From NCBI RefSeq assembly GCF_900091315.1, contig NZ_FLSP01000007.1:1-64000 (forward strand): a DNA stretch of 64,000 nucleotides. The letters are read 5' to 3'. The notes under the pieces are model-generated. The model saw only the letters and a list, made by a program, of their open reading frames with translations. It made no database searches and had not been told where the DNA came from. A program made the position numbers and the translations under genes. This document shows positions 8,658-16,939 of the stretch, one piece after another (position 1 is the first letter of the stretch; each line of letters opens with the position of its first letter). Origin of the DNA: Streptomyces sp. DI166. GTDB lineage: Bacteria; Actinomycetota; Actinomycetes; Streptomycetales; Streptomycetaceae.

Positions 8658-9050
8658 TCACTGCGCGCCGAACAGTTCGAGCAGTTCGGTCCTGGCGAAC
8701 ATCCGGGCGGTGTCGACCGCCGACGGCGTCCCGGCGGAAGGATCGGCTCCGCCTTCCAGGAGAACCTTGATCACTTCCGTCTCACCCTTGAACGCGGCCC
8801 CGGCGAGCGGGGTTTGGCCCCGGTCGTTGATCCGGTCCGCCTCGGCGCCCCGCGCGAGGAGCGCGCGTACCGCGTCGGCGTGGCCGTGGTAGGCGGCGAG
8901 CATCACCAGGGAGTCGCCCCGGTCATTGGTGAGGTTGGCCGGAACACCCGCGTCGAGATACGCCACCAGCGCCTCGGTCCGCCCCTGCCGGGCCAGATCG
9001 AAGATCTTGGTCGCCAGCTCCACGACCTCGGGGTCGGGGGCTTCACTCAT
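8658..9050 (-). CDS. Small ankyrin-repeat protein
   Basis: A 130-aa protein with three to four ankyrin repeats: one around residues 25-55 (TEALVAYLDAGVPANLTNDR), one around 56-88 (LVMLAAYHGHADAVRALLARG) and one around 89-120 (TPLAGAAFKGETEVIKVLLE). It has no other domain and no signal peptide, so it is a cytosolic protein-binding module of unknown partner. The start ATG 9050 fits the family pattern MSEAPDPEVVELATKIFDLA. It stands alone, divergent from smeA. Confidence 0.9.
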   Translation of the reverse strand: MSEAPDPEVVELATKIFDLARQGRTEALVAYLDAGVPANLTNDRGDSLVMLAAYHGHADAVRALLARGAEADRINDRGQTPLAGAAFKGETEVIKVLLEGGADPSAGTPSAVDTARMFARTELLELFGAQ

Positions 9051-9207
9051 CGCCGGACCGCCTCTCCATACAACCGTTCAGGTGAATCGCCAGGGTACTG
9101 GCTCGCGCGGCACATGACCCGATGTGCCCGAGGTAAAGATCACCGGGAACCCGGTCGGACGCAAGAGCGCAGCTCATCCGGGCCGTGACGGCTCCGCCGA
9201 GCGGGGG

Positions 9208-9222
9208 AAATCCGCCGGATTT
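9208..9222. promoter_or_regulatory. Inverted repeat upstream of smeA
   Basis: AAATCCG-c-CGGATTT is a perfect 7-bp inverted repeat about 90 bp before smeA, in an AT-richer patch that continues to 9260. It may be an operator of the developmentally controlled smeA-sffA operon or of the divergent ankyrin gene. Confidence 0.35.
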
Positions 9223-9310
9223 CATCCGTTTGCACCTTTTATCGTATGGATACATCCTGTGAGCCTGGAAGTACTCATGGTGACTGTCCCCGCGAACCAG
9301 GAGATCCCAA

Positions 9311-9505
9311 ATGATCCTCTCCATCTCAGGCGTGGTCCTGCTCGGCATCATCGTCTTCCTGTTCTTCAAGAAGGACGGGTTGAAGGCGTCGCACGCACTC
9401 GTCGCATCCCTGTTCGGCTTCTACCTGGCGAGTACGGCCATCGCCCCGAGCATCAAGGCCGGCGGCGAGAGCCTGGCGAGCCTGCTCGGCGGCATCAAGT
9501 TCTGA
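9311..9505 (+). CDS. smeA: Small membrane protein SmeA
   Basis: A 64-aa protein with one N-terminal membrane helix (residues 3-19, ISGVVLLGIIVFLFF) and a second hydrophobic segment around 30-45. It directly precedes an FtsK/SpoIIIE-like gene, and size and layout match SmeA of S. coelicolor, which targets SffA to sporulation septa. The start has AGGAG seven bases upstream. The 40-bp gap to sffA supports one operon. In S. coelicolor the operon is switched on in aerial hyphae; no specific regulator site is certain here. Confidence 0.88.
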   Translation: MILSISGVVLLGIIVFLFFKKDGLKASHALVASLFGFYLASTAIAPSIKAGGESLASLLGGIKF

Positions 9506-9545
9506 GCCCGACCGCCCCGTCCGTACGCACCAACAGGAGACAGCA

Positions 9546-11111
9546 GTGGCCCGCCGCCCCCTCCCCCGCATCCTGAGCACAGGCAGCGCCCAGATCGCCC
9601 GGAGCCGGGAGCTGGCCCGCACGGCGGCCGACAGCGCCACCGACGTCCTGCATCCGCTGATCACCATCAGCCGCGGGTTGCGTCGGCTGGCCTCGGCCGG
9701 GCGGCACAAGTGGTCCGACACCCCGAAGGACAAACGCGGACCTCTGCTGTTCCTGGCGGCCTCGGTGATCCTGGTGGTGGTGCTCGTCCCGTACGGCCCG
9801 CTGCTCGCCGCCATCACCCTGATGGCGGCGGCGGCCTGGCACGGCCGGGAACGCGCCCCGGAGGCCCCCGAGGGCCCGGACGAGTCGCAGACGGAGCGCC
9901 TGAAGTCGCTGTACGAGGCGCTGGTGCCGTACTTCTCCACCGCCGAGGACCCGGCCCCGCTGTACTCCCACGGCGGCGCCTGGGAGAGCGCCTTCCCGGC
10001 GTACGAGTTCGACTCCTCGGGGCGGGTCACGAGCCTCACGGTCCGCTACCCCGCCTACTTCACCGACGGCGAGCCGGAGGCCCGCGCGCGGATCGAGCAC
10101 CTGCTCACCGCGAAGTCGGGGCGCGGCCGCGAGTACCGCTTCACCTGGGACGAGGAGGGCAACCAGCTCTCCGTCTCGGCCCTTCCCCCGCTGCCCGTGG
10201 ACATCGCCGCCCAGCGGTTCGTCACGGCACCGGGCGAGACCGTGCTCGGCTTCACCGACCCGGGTGAGGTCCAGCGCACGCTTCCCCTCACGCACGGCGA
10301 GGAGCAGCGCGACATGCCGCCGGTCGTCTGGCGCACCGGCATCCGCTCCACCGAGCCGCACCTGCTGGTCCTCGGCCAGCCCGGCACCGGCACGTCCACA
10401 TTGCTCCGCTCGATCGCCCTCCAGGCGCTCCAGCACGGGGACGTCGTCATCGTCGAGGGCGGCGGCACCGGCGAGTACGCCTGTCTGATCGGCCGCGACG
10501 GCGTGCTCGCCGTGGAGTGCGCGCTGGCCGGGGCGCTGGCCAGCCTGGAGTGGGCCGCGCACGAGACGGAACGACGGCTGATCGCCGCCAACCGCGCCCG
10601 GCAGGCGGGGCATCCGCCGCCGGAGGACACCAGGCGCCCGCTGTGGATCCTGCTGGACCGCCCGACGGCCTTCGCCCACCTGGCCGCGACCGACGGCCAC
10701 AAGGACCCCCAGTCCCTGCTCCAGGTCCCGCTGCGCCACGGCCGCGCCGCCAATGTCACGGTCGTCGTGGCCGACCAGTTCGACACCGCCGACCTGCTGA
10801 GCGACGCGGTACGTCAGCACACACGCGCGCGTGCCGTCCTCGGCCCCGCGACCGCCGACCAGCTCACGGCGTTCCTCGGCGCTCCCCCGCAGACCACCCC
10901 GCTCGCCCAGGTGCCCCCGGGCCGCGGTTACGCCCGCCTGGGCTCCGGCCCGGTGCTGCGCCTCCAGGTCCCGGCCACCCCGGACCCCTACGACGACGCC
11001 ACCTCCGACGCCCACCGCCAGGCGGTCCTGGACCTGCTCCCGCCCCGCACCACCCCGGCGGACCAGGAGGAGCCGGTCGCGACGGAGGCGGTACCCGCCG
11101 AGACGGCCTGA
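9546..11111 (+). CDS. sffA: SpoIIIE/FtsK-like septum-targeted protein SffA
   Basis: A 521-aa protein from GTG 9546 with GGAG upstream. Residues about 60-100 hold a membrane hairpin (LLFLAASVILVVVLVPYGPL). The C-terminal motor-like domain begins near residue 200. Its P-loop reads GQPGTGTST (277-285), so the Walker A lysine at 283 is threonine; the Walker B region is LWILLDRP (about 365). The FtsK gamma domain is absent. Homology and the smeA partner point to the sporulation septal protein involved in chromosome segregation in spores. Whether it hydrolyses ATP is doubtful given the missing lysine. A very long hairpin terminator follows. Confidence 0.88.
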   Translation: MARRPLPRILSTGSAQIARSRELARTAADSATDVLHPLITISRGLRRLASAGRHKWSDTPKDKRGPLLFLAASVILVVVLVPYGPLLAAITLMAAAAWHGRERAPEAPEGPDESQTERLKSLYEALVPYFSTAEDPAPLYSHGGAWESAFPAYEFDSSGRVTSLTVRYPAYFTDGEPEARARIEHLLTAKSGRGREYRFTWDEEGNQLSVSALPPLPVDIAAQRFVTAPGETVLGFTDPGEVQRTLPLTHGEEQRDMPPVVWRTGIRSTEPHLLVLGQPGTGTSTLLRSIALQALQHGDVVIVEGGGTGEYACLIGRDGVLAVECALAGALASLEWAAHETERRLIAANRARQAGHPPPEDTRRPLWILLDRPTAFAHLAATDGHKDPQSLLQVPLRHGRAANVTVVVADQFDTADLLSDAVRQHTRARAVLGPATADQLTAFLGAPPQTTPLAQVPPGRGYARLGSGPVLRLQVPATPDPYDDATSDAHRQAVLDLLPPRTTPADQEEPVATEAVPAETA

Positions 11112-11117
11112 CCGGGC

Positions 11118-11187
11118 CCGAGCCGGAACACGCACACCGCCTCCCGCCGGTCTTCCGGCGGGAGGCGGTGTGCGTGTTCCGGCTCGG
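11118..11187. terminator. Very long perfect hairpin between sffA and the MocR gene
   Basis: A perfect 33-bp stem (11118-11150 with 11155-11187) around the loop TCTT. It ends one base before the stop codon of the convergent MocR gene, so it serves both directions. Confidence 0.9.
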
Positions 11188-11188
11188 C

Positions 11189-12688
11189 TCAGGCCACGAA
11201 GGTCCGCGGCGCCTCCCCGCCCCCGGCCCCGCCGTTCTCCACCACTCGCGCAGCCGCTGCCAGCCGTACCGCCGCCTCCTCGGCTACCGCGCCCCCCACG
11301 GTGAACGGGAGCCGGACGTACCCCTCGAAGGCCCCGTCGACCCCGAAGCGCGGGCCGGACGGGACGCGGACGCCGACCCGCTCCCCCGCCTCGGCGAGCC
11401 GCGACCCGGACAGACCGCCGGTGCGGACCCACAGGGTGAGGCCGCCCTTGGGGACCTCGAACTCCCAGTCGGGCAGTTCCCGGCGCACGGCGGTGATCAA
11501 CGCCTCGCGGTTCTCCCGGGCCTGGCTGCGGCGCAGTTCCACCGCCTGTTCCCAGCCCCCGGTGCTGAACAGCCAGTTCACGGCGAGCTGCTCCAGCACG
11601 GGCGTCCCGAGGTCGGCGTAGGCGCGCGCGGCGACCAGACTGCGGATGACGTCGGGGGCGGCGCGGACCCAGCCGATGCGCATGCCCGCCCAGAAGGCCT
11701 TGCTCGCCGAGCCGACCGTGATGACGGTGGCCCCGGCGGGGTCGAAGGCGCAGACCGGCCGCGGCATGGTGACGTCCTCGTCCAGCCACAGCTCGCTCAT
11801 CGTCTCGTCGGCGACCAGTACGGTCCCGGCCGAGCGCGCCGCGTCCACCATCGCCCGGCGCTGGTCGTCGTCGGCCAGGGCGCCGGTCGGGTTGTGGAAG
11901 TCGGCGACCACGTAGGCGATCCGGGGCGCCGCGTCGCGCAGCACCTGCCGCCAGCGGTCCATGTCCCAGCCGGTGAGCCCCTCGGCCATGGCGACCGGCA
12001 CCAGCCGGGCGCCCGCCTCCCGCATCAGCTGCAGGATGTTGGCGTACGAGGGCGACTCCACCGCGATCCGCTCGCCGCGCCCGGCGAAGAGGTGGCAGAT
12101 GGCGTCGATGGCGCCCATCGCCCCGGTGGTCACCATGATCTGCTCGGGCATGGTGGGGATGCCCCGCGCGGTGTACCGCTCGGCGATCATCGCGCGCAGC
12201 GCGGGCAGCCCGGCCGGATAGTCGCCGTGCGTGTGGGCGTACGGCGGCAGCTCCTCCAGCGCGCCCTGCACGGAGCGGGTGAGCCAGGGCTCGGGCGCAG
12301 GGAGCGCCGCGCAGCCGAGGTCGATCATGGAGCCGAGGGCCTCGGGGGGCAGCGGTTCCAGACCGCGCGCGGGCAGCGGGTTCCCCGCGGGTACGGCGGT
12401 CCAGCTGCCGACGCCGCGCCGGGACTCCAGGAAGCCCTCGGCGCGCAGCGCCTCGTAGGCGGCGGCGACGGTCGTACGGCTGACGGACAGGCTGAGCGCC
12501 AGTTCGCGTTCGGCGGGCAGCCGTGCGGCCACCGGGACCCGGCCCTCCAGGACCAGCAGGCGGATGCCGTCGGCCAGTGCGCGATAGGCGGGCGGGCGGC
12601 GTGTGCCGGGGCCCGCGGGGCGGTCCTGCTGGGAGCTGAGCAGCCGGGCGAGCTGAGCCGGCCCCACCGCCGAGGTCCACTGCGCCAT
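11189..12688 (-). CDS. MocR/PdxR-type GntR regulator with aminotransferase-like domain (YczR-like)
   Basis: A 499-aa regulator. The N-terminal winged helix (residues about 30-100) has LPAERELALSLSVSRTTVAA; the remainder is a fold-type I aminotransferase domain with the PLP-binding motif SASKAFWAGMRIGW. I chose ATG 12688 (MAQWTSAVGP); a longer reading to 12784 has no good ribosome site and would fill the divergent promoter. It is transcribed away from a YczE-like membrane protein gene, the same pairing as yczR-yczE in Bacillus and Brevibacillus, where this regulator controls the transporter-like protein. Another MocR role, such as pyridoxal synthesis control, is less likely because no pdxST is near. 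Confidence 0.85.
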   Translation of the reverse strand: MAQWTSAVGPAQLARLLSSQQDRPAGPGTRRPPAYRALADGIRLLVLEGRVPVAARLPAERELALSLSVSRTTVAAAYEALRAEGFLESRRGVGSWTAVPAGNPLPARGLEPLPPEALGSMIDLGCAALPAPEPWLTRSVQGALEELPPYAHTHGDYPAGLPALRAMIAERYTARGIPTMPEQIMVTTGAMGAIDAICHLFAGRGERIAVESPSYANILQLMREAGARLVPVAMAEGLTGWDMDRWRQVLRDAAPRIAYVVADFHNPTGALADDDQRRAMVDAARSAGTVLVADETMSELWLDEDVTMPRPVCAFDPAGATVITVGSASKAFWAGMRIGWVRAAPDVIRSLVAARAYADLGTPVLEQLAVNWLFSTGGWEQAVELRRSQARENREALITAVRRELPDWEFEVPKGGLTLWVRTGGLSGSRLAEAGERVGVRVPSGPRFGVDGAFEGYVRLPFTVGGAVAEEAAVRLAAAARVVENGGAGGGEAPRTFVA

Positions 12689-12724
12689 GGAAATCAGTCC
12701 ACCTTCCCCGAATTGGCCATGGAT

Positions 12725-12764
12725 GGCCTGTCTCCTCAAGCCACAGGGTGTCATGAGGCAGGCC
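12725..12764. promoter_or_regulatory. Possible MocR operator in the divergent yczR-yczE gap
   Basis: GGCCTGTCTCCTCA (12725) faces TGAGGCAGGCC (12754-12764) as an imperfect inverted repeat, in a 101-bp gap between the two divergent genes. MocR regulators bind their own divergent promoters, so this is the most likely place. Confidence 0.4.
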
Positions 12765-12789
12765 ACTACCACCACAGGGGGCACCCACC

Positions 12790-13443
12790 TTGTCCACCAG
12801 GAGCCGTCTCGGACGACGGTTGACCCAGCTGTACGCCGGTCTCGCGCTGTACGGGGCCAGCTCCGCCCTTCTGGTCGAGGCCGGCCTCGGCCTCGAACCC
12901 TGGAACGTGCTGCACCAGGGCCTCGCCGAACTGACCGGGCTGACGATCGGCGTGGTGTCGATCATCGTGGGCGCGGCGGTGCTGCTCCTGTGGATCCCGC
13001 TGCGCCAGCGGCCGGGACTCGGCACCGTCTCCAATGTGTTCGTGGTCGGCATCGCCATGGACGCGACCCTTGCCGCCGTCCCCGCGGCGCACTCCCTGGC
13101 CGTCCGGATCCCCCTGCTCGTCGCCGGCATCGTCCTCAACGGCGTGGCCACCGGCCTCTACATCGCGGCCCGCTTCGGACCCGGCCCGCGCGACGGCCTG
13201 ATGACGGGGCTGCACCGGCGCACCGGACGCTCGATCCGGCTGATGCGCACAGGCATCGAGATCGCGGTGGTCATCACCGGCTTCCTGCTCGGCGGCACGG
13301 TCGGCGTGGGCACCGTCCTGTACGCGCTCGCCATCGGCCCGCTCGCCCAGCTCTTCCTGCGCCTCTTCGCCGTCCCCGCGACGTCGGACGGCAGCGCGGT
13401 CGTTGCCTCGCATGTCCCCCGGCGGGCCATACTGCGACGGTGA
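12790..13443 (+). CDS. YczE/YitT-like membrane protein
   Basis: A 217-aa integral membrane protein with about five to six helices, starting with RRLTQLYAGLALYGASSALL. The segment GLGLEPWNVLHQGLAE is the recognisable YczE family motif. The start appears to be TTG 12790, with a G-run (CAGGGGG) upstream; no ATG or GTG fits better. It may move a small substrate, but the substrate is unknown. It is divergent from its probable MocR-type regulator and overlaps glpQ by GTGA, so it is coupled to the phosphodiesterase gene. Confidence 0.82.
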   Translation: MSTRSRLGRRLTQLYAGLALYGASSALLVEAGLGLEPWNVLHQGLAELTGLTIGVVSIIVGAAVLLLWIPLRQRPGLGTVSNVFVVGIAMDATLAAVPAAHSLAVRIPLLVAGIVLNGVATGLYIAARFGPGPRDGLMTGLHRRTGRSIRLMRTGIEIAVVITGFLLGGTVGVGTVLYALAIGPLAQLFLRLFAVPATSDGSAVVASHVPRRAILRR

Positions 13444-14207
13444 GCACGCCGATACGCCATGCCTACCTCGACCACCCCGGTCCGATCCCCTTCGCCCACC
13501 GCGGCGGCGACGCCGACGGCCTGGAGAACACCCTGTTCCAGTTCCGCCGGGCGGTGGACCTGGGCTACCGGTACCTGGAGACCGACGTCCACGCCACCTC
13601 CGACGGCAGGCTGGTCGCCTTCCACGACGCGACGCTGGACCGGGTCACCGACGGGGCGGGCCGGATCGCCGACCTGCCCTGGGCGGACGTGCGGCACGCG
13701 CGCGTGGCCGGTCAGGAGCCGGTGCCGCTGTTCGAGGAGCTGTTGGAGGAGTTTCCCGAGGCGCGCTGGAACGTCGACGTGAAGGCGGAGCCCGCCCTGC
13801 TGCCCTTCCTGGAGCTGGTGGAGCGCGCCAACGCCTGGGACCGGGTCTGTCTGGGCTCGTTCTCGGAGGCGCGGGTCGTCCGGGCCCAGCGGCTGGCCGG
13901 TCCGCGGCTGGCCACGTCGTACGGCACGCGCGGGGTGCTCGGTCTGCGGCTGCGCTCCTGGGGGCTGCCCGCCGCCGTGCGCGGGTCCGCCGTCGCCGCG
14001 CAGGTTCCGGAGGCGCAGTCCGGGGTCCCGGTCGTCGACCACCGCTTCGTGCGCACGGCCCACGCGCTCGGGCTGCAGGTCCACGTATGGACGATCAACG
14101 AGGAAGATCGGATGCACCGGCTCCTGGACCTGGGAGTCGATGGCATCATGACCGATCACATCGAGACATTGCGCAAGGTCATGGAGGACCGGGGCGCCTG
14201 GGTCTGA
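13440..14207 (+). CDS. glpQ: Glycerophosphodiester phosphodiesterase
   Basis: A 255-aa GDPD-family enzyme that cleaves glycerophosphodiesters to glycerol 3-phosphate and an alcohol. It has the family signature FAHRGG (residue about 18), the acidic pair in YLETDVHATSDG and the catalytic His in VAFHDATLDRVT. The last part has the typical VHVWTINEEDRM and GVDGIMTDH. There is no signal peptide, so it acts inside the cell. The GTG start overlaps the stop of the upstream membrane-protein gene. The MFS gene follows after 42 bp. Confidence 0.93.
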   Translation: MSTPIRHAYLDHPGPIPFAHRGGDADGLENTLFQFRRAVDLGYRYLETDVHATSDGRLVAFHDATLDRVTDGAGRIADLPWADVRHARVAGQEPVPLFEELLEEFPEARWNVDVKAEPALLPFLELVERANAWDRVCLGSFSEARVVRAQRLAGPRLATSYGTRGVLGLRLRSWGLPAAVRGSAVAAQVPEAQSGVPVVDHRFVRTAHALGLQVHVWTINEEDRMHRLLDLGVDGIMTDHIETLRKVMEDRGAWV

Positions 14208-14249
14208 GCCCGGCGGCCCGCGGCCCGGACGGGGAAGCGAGGGGCGCGG

Positions 14250-15605
14250 GTGGACACCGGCACCATGGGCACGACGGCGGCCGAGCAGGTCGCGGACCGG
14301 CGCCGCGAACAGCGCGGCTGGTACTTCTACGACTGGGCCTGCTCCGTCTATTCGACGAGCGTGCTCACCGTGTTCCTCGGCCCCTATCTGACGTCGGTCG
14401 CCGAGAACGCCGCGGACACGGACGGCTTCGTCCATCCGTTCGGCATCCCGGTGCGCGCCGGGTCCTTCTTCGCCTACTCGGTCTCCCTGTCGGTGATCGT
14501 GGCCGTGCTGGTGATGCCGCTGGTCGGCGCCGCCGCCGACCGCACCGGCCGGAAGAAGCCGCTGCTGGCGGCGGCCGCGTACACCGGGGCCGCGGCGACG
14601 ACGGCGATGTTCTTCCTCGACGGCGACCGCTATCTGCTCGGCGGCGCCCTGCTGGTCGTCGCCAACGCCGCGCAGTCCGTGGCGATGATGCTCTACAACT
14701 CCTACCTGCCGCAGATCGCCCCGCCCGAGGAGCGCGACGCGGTCTCCTCACGCGGGTGGGCCTTCGGCTACGCGGCGGGCGCCCTGGTGCTGGTCCTGAA
14801 CCTGGTGCTGTATCTCGCCCACGACAAATTCGGCCTCTCGGAGTCCGCGGCCGTCCGGATCTGCCTGGCCTCCACCGGACTGTGGTGGGGCGCCTTCGCC
14901 CTTGTCCCCCTCCGGCGCCTGCGCGACCGCCGCTCGACCACCGAGGGCACCACGGCTCCGACGGCCACCGGCTTCCGACAGCTCGCCGCGACCCTGCGCG
15001 ACATGCGCCGCCACCGGCTGACCCTCGCCTTCCTGCTGGCGTACCTCGTCTACAACGACGGCATCCAGACCGTGATCTCCCAGGCCTCCCTCTACGGCTC
15101 CGAGGAACTCGGGCTCGGCCAGTCCACGCTGATCGGCGCCGTCCTGCTGGTCCAGGTGCTGGCGGTGGCCGGGGCGCTGCTGCTGGGACGGCTGGCGAGA
15201 ACCTACGGCGCGAAGCGCACCATCCTCGGCTCGCTGGTGGCGTGGACGGTCACGCTCGCGGCCGGCTACTTCCTGCCCGCCGGGGCGCCGGTGTGGTTCT
15301 TCGTACTGGCGGCCGGCATCGGACTGGTGCTCGGCGGCAGCCAGGCGCTGTCCCGCTCCCTGTTCTCCCATCTGGTGCCGCCGGGCAAGGAGGCCGAGTA
15401 CTTCTCCGCCTACGAGGTGAGCGACCGCGGGATGAGCTGGCTGGGCCCGCTGCTGTTCGGGCTCACCTACCAGCTGACCGGGAGCTATCGCGACGCGATC
15501 ATCTCCCTGGTGGCGTTCTTCGCGCTCGGGTTCGTGCTGCTCGCACGGGTTCCGGTGCGGCAGGCGATCTCGGAGGCAGGGAACCCCGTTCCGGCAAGGA
15601 TTTAG
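14250..15605 (+). CDS. MFS transporter, UMF1/Atg22-like family
   Basis: A 451-aa membrane protein with about twelve helices. The opening RGWYFYDWACSVYSTSVLTV and the loop ADRTGRKKPLL are typical of the UMF1 (YxiO/Atg22-like) branch. The best start is GTG 14250; ATG 14265 is a close alternative, both behind GAGGGG. It follows glpQ and may be in the same transcript, but the substrate is not known. Related fungal proteins export amino acids; that should not be assumed here. Confidence 0.88.
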   Translation: MDTGTMGTTAAEQVADRRREQRGWYFYDWACSVYSTSVLTVFLGPYLTSVAENAADTDGFVHPFGIPVRAGSFFAYSVSLSVIVAVLVMPLVGAAADRTGRKKPLLAAAAYTGAAATTAMFFLDGDRYLLGGALLVVANAAQSVAMMLYNSYLPQIAPPEERDAVSSRGWAFGYAAGALVLVLNLVLYLAHDKFGLSESAAVRICLASTGLWWGAFALVPLRRLRDRRSTTEGTTAPTATGFRQLAATLRDMRRHRLTLAFLLAYLVYNDGIQTVISQASLYGSEELGLGQSTLIGAVLLVQVLAVAGALLLGRLARTYGAKRTILGSLVAWTVTLAAGYFLPAGAPVWFFVLAAGIGLVLGGSQALSRSLFSHLVPPGKEAEYFSAYEVSDRGMSWLGPLLFGLTYQLTGSYRDAIISLVAFFALGFVLLARVPVRQAISEAGNPVPARI

Positions 15606-15691
15606 CGTTGGACGCGAAAGGGCTGTAGTGTACGCGTTTGGCCTGCCAGGCGTACCGTTACTGCGCGTCAAAGATGCCGAAACGCTGGGTG

Positions 15692-15709
15692 ACATCTGCT
15701 AGCAGATGT
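15692..15709. promoter_or_regulatory. Perfect 18-bp palindrome upstream of rbpA
   Basis: ACATCTGCTAGCAGATGT is a perfect palindrome in the 255-bp MFS-rbpA gap, about 80 bp before the sigma-R type promoter. It has no loop or T-run, so a dimeric regulator site is more likely than a terminator. Confidence 0.5.
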
Positions 15710-15772
15710 GACAAACCGGGCGCCGGTGGGTAGAACAAGGGGCGGCTACGACGGCGACGCATGACCCGGAAC

Positions 15773-15799
15773 GGGAATCTTTACCGCCGACCGGACGTT
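15773..15799 (+). promoter_or_regulatory. Sigma-R type promoter of rbpA
   Basis: GGGAAT (15773-15778), an exact 18-bp spacer and GTT (15797-15799) match the sigma-R consensus GGAAT-N18-GTT. It lies about 60 bp before the rbpA start. rbpA of S. coelicolor is known to be induced by thiol stress through sigma-R. Confidence 0.88.
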
Positions 15800-15860
15800 G
15801 ACCGGATGACGACGACAGCGACACCTGTCCTGTGGGCGACAAGCCCGGGAGGCACGATTC

Positions 15861-16235
15861 ATGAGTGAGCGAGCTCTTCGCGGCACGCGCCTCGTGGTGA
15901 CCAGCTACGAGACGGACCGCGGCATCGACCTGGCCCCGCGCCAGGCCGTGGAGTACGCATGCGAGAAGGGGCACCGCTTCGAGATGCCCTTCTCGGTCGA
16001 GGCGGAGATCCCGCCGGAGTGGGAGTGCAAGGTCTGCGGGGCCCAGGCACTCCTGGTTGACGGTGACGGCCCTGAGGAGAAGAAGGCCAAGCCCGCGCGT
16101 ACGCACTGGGACATGCTGATGGAGCGGCGCACCCGCGAGGAACTCGAAGAGGTCCTTGAGGAGCGCCTGGCCGTTCTGCGTTCCGGCGCGATGAACATCG
16201 CGGTTCACCCAAGGGACAGCCGCAAGTCGGCCTAG
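15861..16235 (+). CDS. rbpA: RNA polymerase-binding protein RbpA
   Basis: A 124-aa actinobacterial transcription factor that binds the primary sigma factor and RNA polymerase and helps open promoters. The sequence is that of RbpA throughout, with the zinc-binding residues Cys34, His38, Cys56 and Cys59 and the C-terminal sigma-interacting segment DMLMERRTREELEEVLEERL. The start ATG has GGGAGG upstream. A sigma-R type promoter precedes it and a strong terminator follows, so it is probably monocistronic. Confidence 0.98.
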   Translation: MSERALRGTRLVVTSYETDRGIDLAPRQAVEYACEKGHRFEMPFSVEAEIPPEWECKVCGAQALLVDGDGPEEKKAKPARTHWDMLMERRTREELEEVLEERLAVLRSGAMNIAVHPRDSRKSA

Positions 16236-16271
16236 CCCCATCGGGGTCCGGACCCGACAGAGCAACACAAG

Positions 16272-16311
16272 ACCGCGGGCGCCGTACGTTTCGACGTACG
16301 GCGCCCGCGGT
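16272..16311. terminator. Terminator between rbpA and fxsA
   Basis: An 18-bp perfect stem around the tetraloop TTCG, followed on the plus strand by TTTT. This is one of the few intrinsic terminators here with a T-run; it can also stop the convergent fxsA transcript. Confidence 0.92.
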
Positions 16312-16336
16312 TTTGTCCTGCGCTCAGGTCGTGCGC

Positions 16337-16894
16337 TCAGTGGGTCAACGGCGGACGCGGGCCCTCGGGGGTGTCGCGCGGTTCGTCCCGGATGACCTCG
16401 CCCTGGACGACCTTGCCGTCGGGCCGGTGGATTCGCGCCTGCTGGAAGGCGTCGCCCAGGGAGCCGGATCCGGCCTGGCGGAGCTTCTTCTCGACGGTCC
16501 GCTCCGCGTACCGCCCGAGCACCTTCTGGACCGGCGGGACCAGCAGGACCAGACCGATCGCGTCCGAGATCAGCCCGGGCAGCATCAGCAGCAGACCGCC
16601 GAGCATCATCAGACCGTTGCCGCCGCCGGAGGGCGCCGGGGTGCCGCCGCGCTGAAGCGCCTCGTTGAGGTTCTGGAAGGCGCGCCGGCCCGCGCGCTTG
16701 ATGACCACGCTGCCGAGCACCAGGCCGGCCACCAGCAGCAGGAAGACCACGAGGCCGCTGGTCGCGTCGGCGACCATGAGCAGCAGCCAGATCTCCAGCA
16801 CCAGCCAGGCGGCGATGCCCAGCGGCAGGAAGGTGCGCAGCCGGGAGCGCCGGGGCCGCGCGGGATACGTGGGACTCGGAGCGCCAGTCGTCAT
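16337..16894 (-). CDS. fxsA: FxsA family membrane protein
   Basis: A 185-aa inner membrane protein. Two helices at about residues 22-42 and 47-65 are followed by a third hydrophobic segment near 95-125 with the FxsA pattern LLLMLPGLISDAIGLVLLVP. The N-terminal PTYPARPRRSR and the long polar tail are cytosolic. E. coli FxsA suppresses F-exclusion of phage T7; in actinobacteria its normal job is unknown. It is convergent with rbpA and lies 125 bp behind ppm1 on the same strand. Confidence 0.92.
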   Translation of the reverse strand: MTTGAPSPTYPARPRRSRLRTFLPLGIAAWLVLEIWLLLMVADATSGLVVFLLLVAGLVLGSVVIKRAGRRAFQNLNEALQRGGTPAPSGGGNGLMMLGGLLLMLPGLISDAIGLVLLVPPVQKVLGRYAERTVEKKLRQAGSGSLGDAFQQARIHRPDGKVVQGEVIRDEPRDTPEGPRPPLTH

Positions 16895-16939
16895 GCGTCC
16901 AGTGTGCCTGGCGGCGGCTCAGTGCGGGATAAGCGCCGG

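Noticed and set aside
9495-13151. A 1218-codon minus-strand open frame antisense to sffA and across other genes
   Set aside because: It is a GC-driven shadow frame covering real genes of both strands, with no family similarity and poor composition.
15692-15709. The 18-bp palindrome considered as a terminator of the MFS gene
   Set aside because: It lacks a loop and a T-run and is almost 90 bp from the stop, so an operator is more likely.
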